From Anaerolineae bacterium (GTDB lineage: Bacteria > Chloroflexota > Anaerolineae > Anaerolineales > Anaerolineaceae): a stretch of DNA of 6,388 nucleotides. Below, piece after piece: positions 6,009 to 6,388 of the stretch. How positions within the stretch are numbered: the stretch's first letter is position 1; every line of letters begins with the position of its first letter. The notes below the pieces were generated by a model. It did no database searches. It was not told the origin of the DNA and saw nothing but the letters and a program-made list of their open reading frames with translations. The translations under genes and the position numbers were made by a program. The stretch lies in the NCBI GenBank assembly GCA_016213455.1, contig JACRAG010000166.1, forward strand, positions 1 through 6,388. Reading direction: 5' to 3'.

Positions 6009-6051
6009 GCGCAGGGGAAGGCCGGCCTATAATCCGGTCCTTCCCCTGCGC
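6009..6051. terminator. Strong hairpin between converging genes
   Basis: GCGCAGGGGAAGG (6009-6021) and CCTTCCCCTGCGC (6039-6051) are perfect 13-bp arms, extended inside by CCGG (6022-6025) with CCGG (6034-6037). It lies between trpB and the converging TPR gene, where a bidirectional barrier is expected. It has only TTT near the plus-strand end and no T-run on the minus side, so it may work with the smaller hairpin just before it. The loop contains TATAAT (6028-6033), with TTGCGC 17 nt upstream, but no plus-strand gene follows in the window. Confidence 0.55.
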
Positions 6052-6075
6052 TGCGTTTCTCCGGTGATACGGCGT

Positions 6076-6387
6076 TCAGCCCAGTGAGCGGATGCGCTCC
6101 AGGCGCTGCGCCTCGTTCTTCACCAACCAATCGTCTTTGGAGAGCAGGGAATACGCCTGGGCAAAATGAGGGCGGGCTTCTTCGGGCTTGCCCAGCGCCA
6201 GGTACAATTCGCCCAATTCCTCGGAGATGTACCCATCTTCGGTGTTTTCCGCGAGCAGCTCCTGCTGAATTTGCAGGGCTTCTTCCAGCCGGTTGAGTGA
6301 GCGCAGCGTGCGCGCCACGCACCAGCGGGCAATGCGGATGGGCGCGGGATCTTCCTGCTCCTGGCGGTAGCGCAGGGCGCGCTGGAA
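6076..6387 (-). CDS. TPR-repeat protein, C-terminal fragment
   Basis: The last 103 residues are visible; the frame stays open to the right edge, so the start lies outside. A GTG at 6316-6318 is internal, because in-frame sequence with the same helical style continues upstream of it. Two tetratricopeptide repeats are seen: about 17-48 (ARWCVARTLRSLNRLEEAL, with the spaced small and bulky residues of the motif) and about 51-82 (YISEELGELYLALGKPEEAR, with the classic L-G-x-x-Y, A and P pattern). A helical, charged tail ends in RLERIRSLG. TPR units form a helical groove for protein partners; nothing here shows which partner, or whether an N-terminal enzymatic, DNA-binding or membrane domain exists. 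It faces trpB tail to tail and is not part of its operon. Confidence 0.85.
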   Translation of the reverse strand, partial: FQRALRYRQEQEDPAPIRIARWCVARTLRSLNRLEEALQIQQELLAENTEDGYISEELGELYLALGKPEEARPHFAQAYSLLSKDDWLVKNEAQRLERIRSLG

Positions 6388-6388
6388 A

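Overview
The window looks like chromosomal DNA of a GC-rich bacterium with Gram-positive-style RNA regulation. A member of the Chloroflexota (Anaerolineae) is my best guess. The grounds are a tryptophan-type T-box leader, a TrpB2-class tryptophan synthase beta chain, a cytoplasmic GH3 glycosidase, an RHS-like tail, and intergenic palindromes of a kind common in that phylum. This is inference from gene content; no marker gene is present.

Layout. (1) Positions 1-1016 are clearly AT-richer than the rest. They hold the end of a Gly/Ala-rich protein that resembles the post-core tail of an RHS polymorphic toxin. A 111-aa three-helix membrane protein follows 3 nt later. Together they look like an effector/immunity pair on a transferred island. 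(2) Positions 1017-1336 have no convincing gene but carry a promoter-like sequence followed by nested inverted repeats, then a hairpin that ends the next gene. (3) Positions 1337-3508 (minus) encode a complete GH3 beta-glucosidase-type enzyme with its own extended -10 promoter. (4) Positions 3600-4190 are non-coding and packed with inverted and direct repeats of a MITE/REP type. (5) Positions 4197-5957 form a complete regulatory unit: a consensus promoter, a T-box riboswitch with a UGG (Trp) specifier and a UGGC acceptor-binding bulge, an intrinsic terminator, a strong ribosome-binding site and a trpB2 gene. A second terminator-shaped hairpin with a U6 run lies inside the leader. (6) Positions 5958-6075 hold terminator-like hairpins between converging genes. 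(7) Positions 6076-6388 (minus) hold the C-terminal end of a TPR-repeat protein.

How the parts work together. The only tightly linked units are the putative effector plus membrane partner, and the T-box plus trpB2. In the latter, uncharged tRNA-Trp should release transcription of a stand-alone TrpB2 that makes tryptophan from indole (or a related substrate) and serine. No trpA or other trp gene is in the window. The GH3 enzyme and the TPR protein are separate neighbours transcribed in the opposite direction. The best candidates for something not yet described are the effector/membrane-protein pair, the double-terminator Trp T-box, and the structured stretch after the promoter near 1045.
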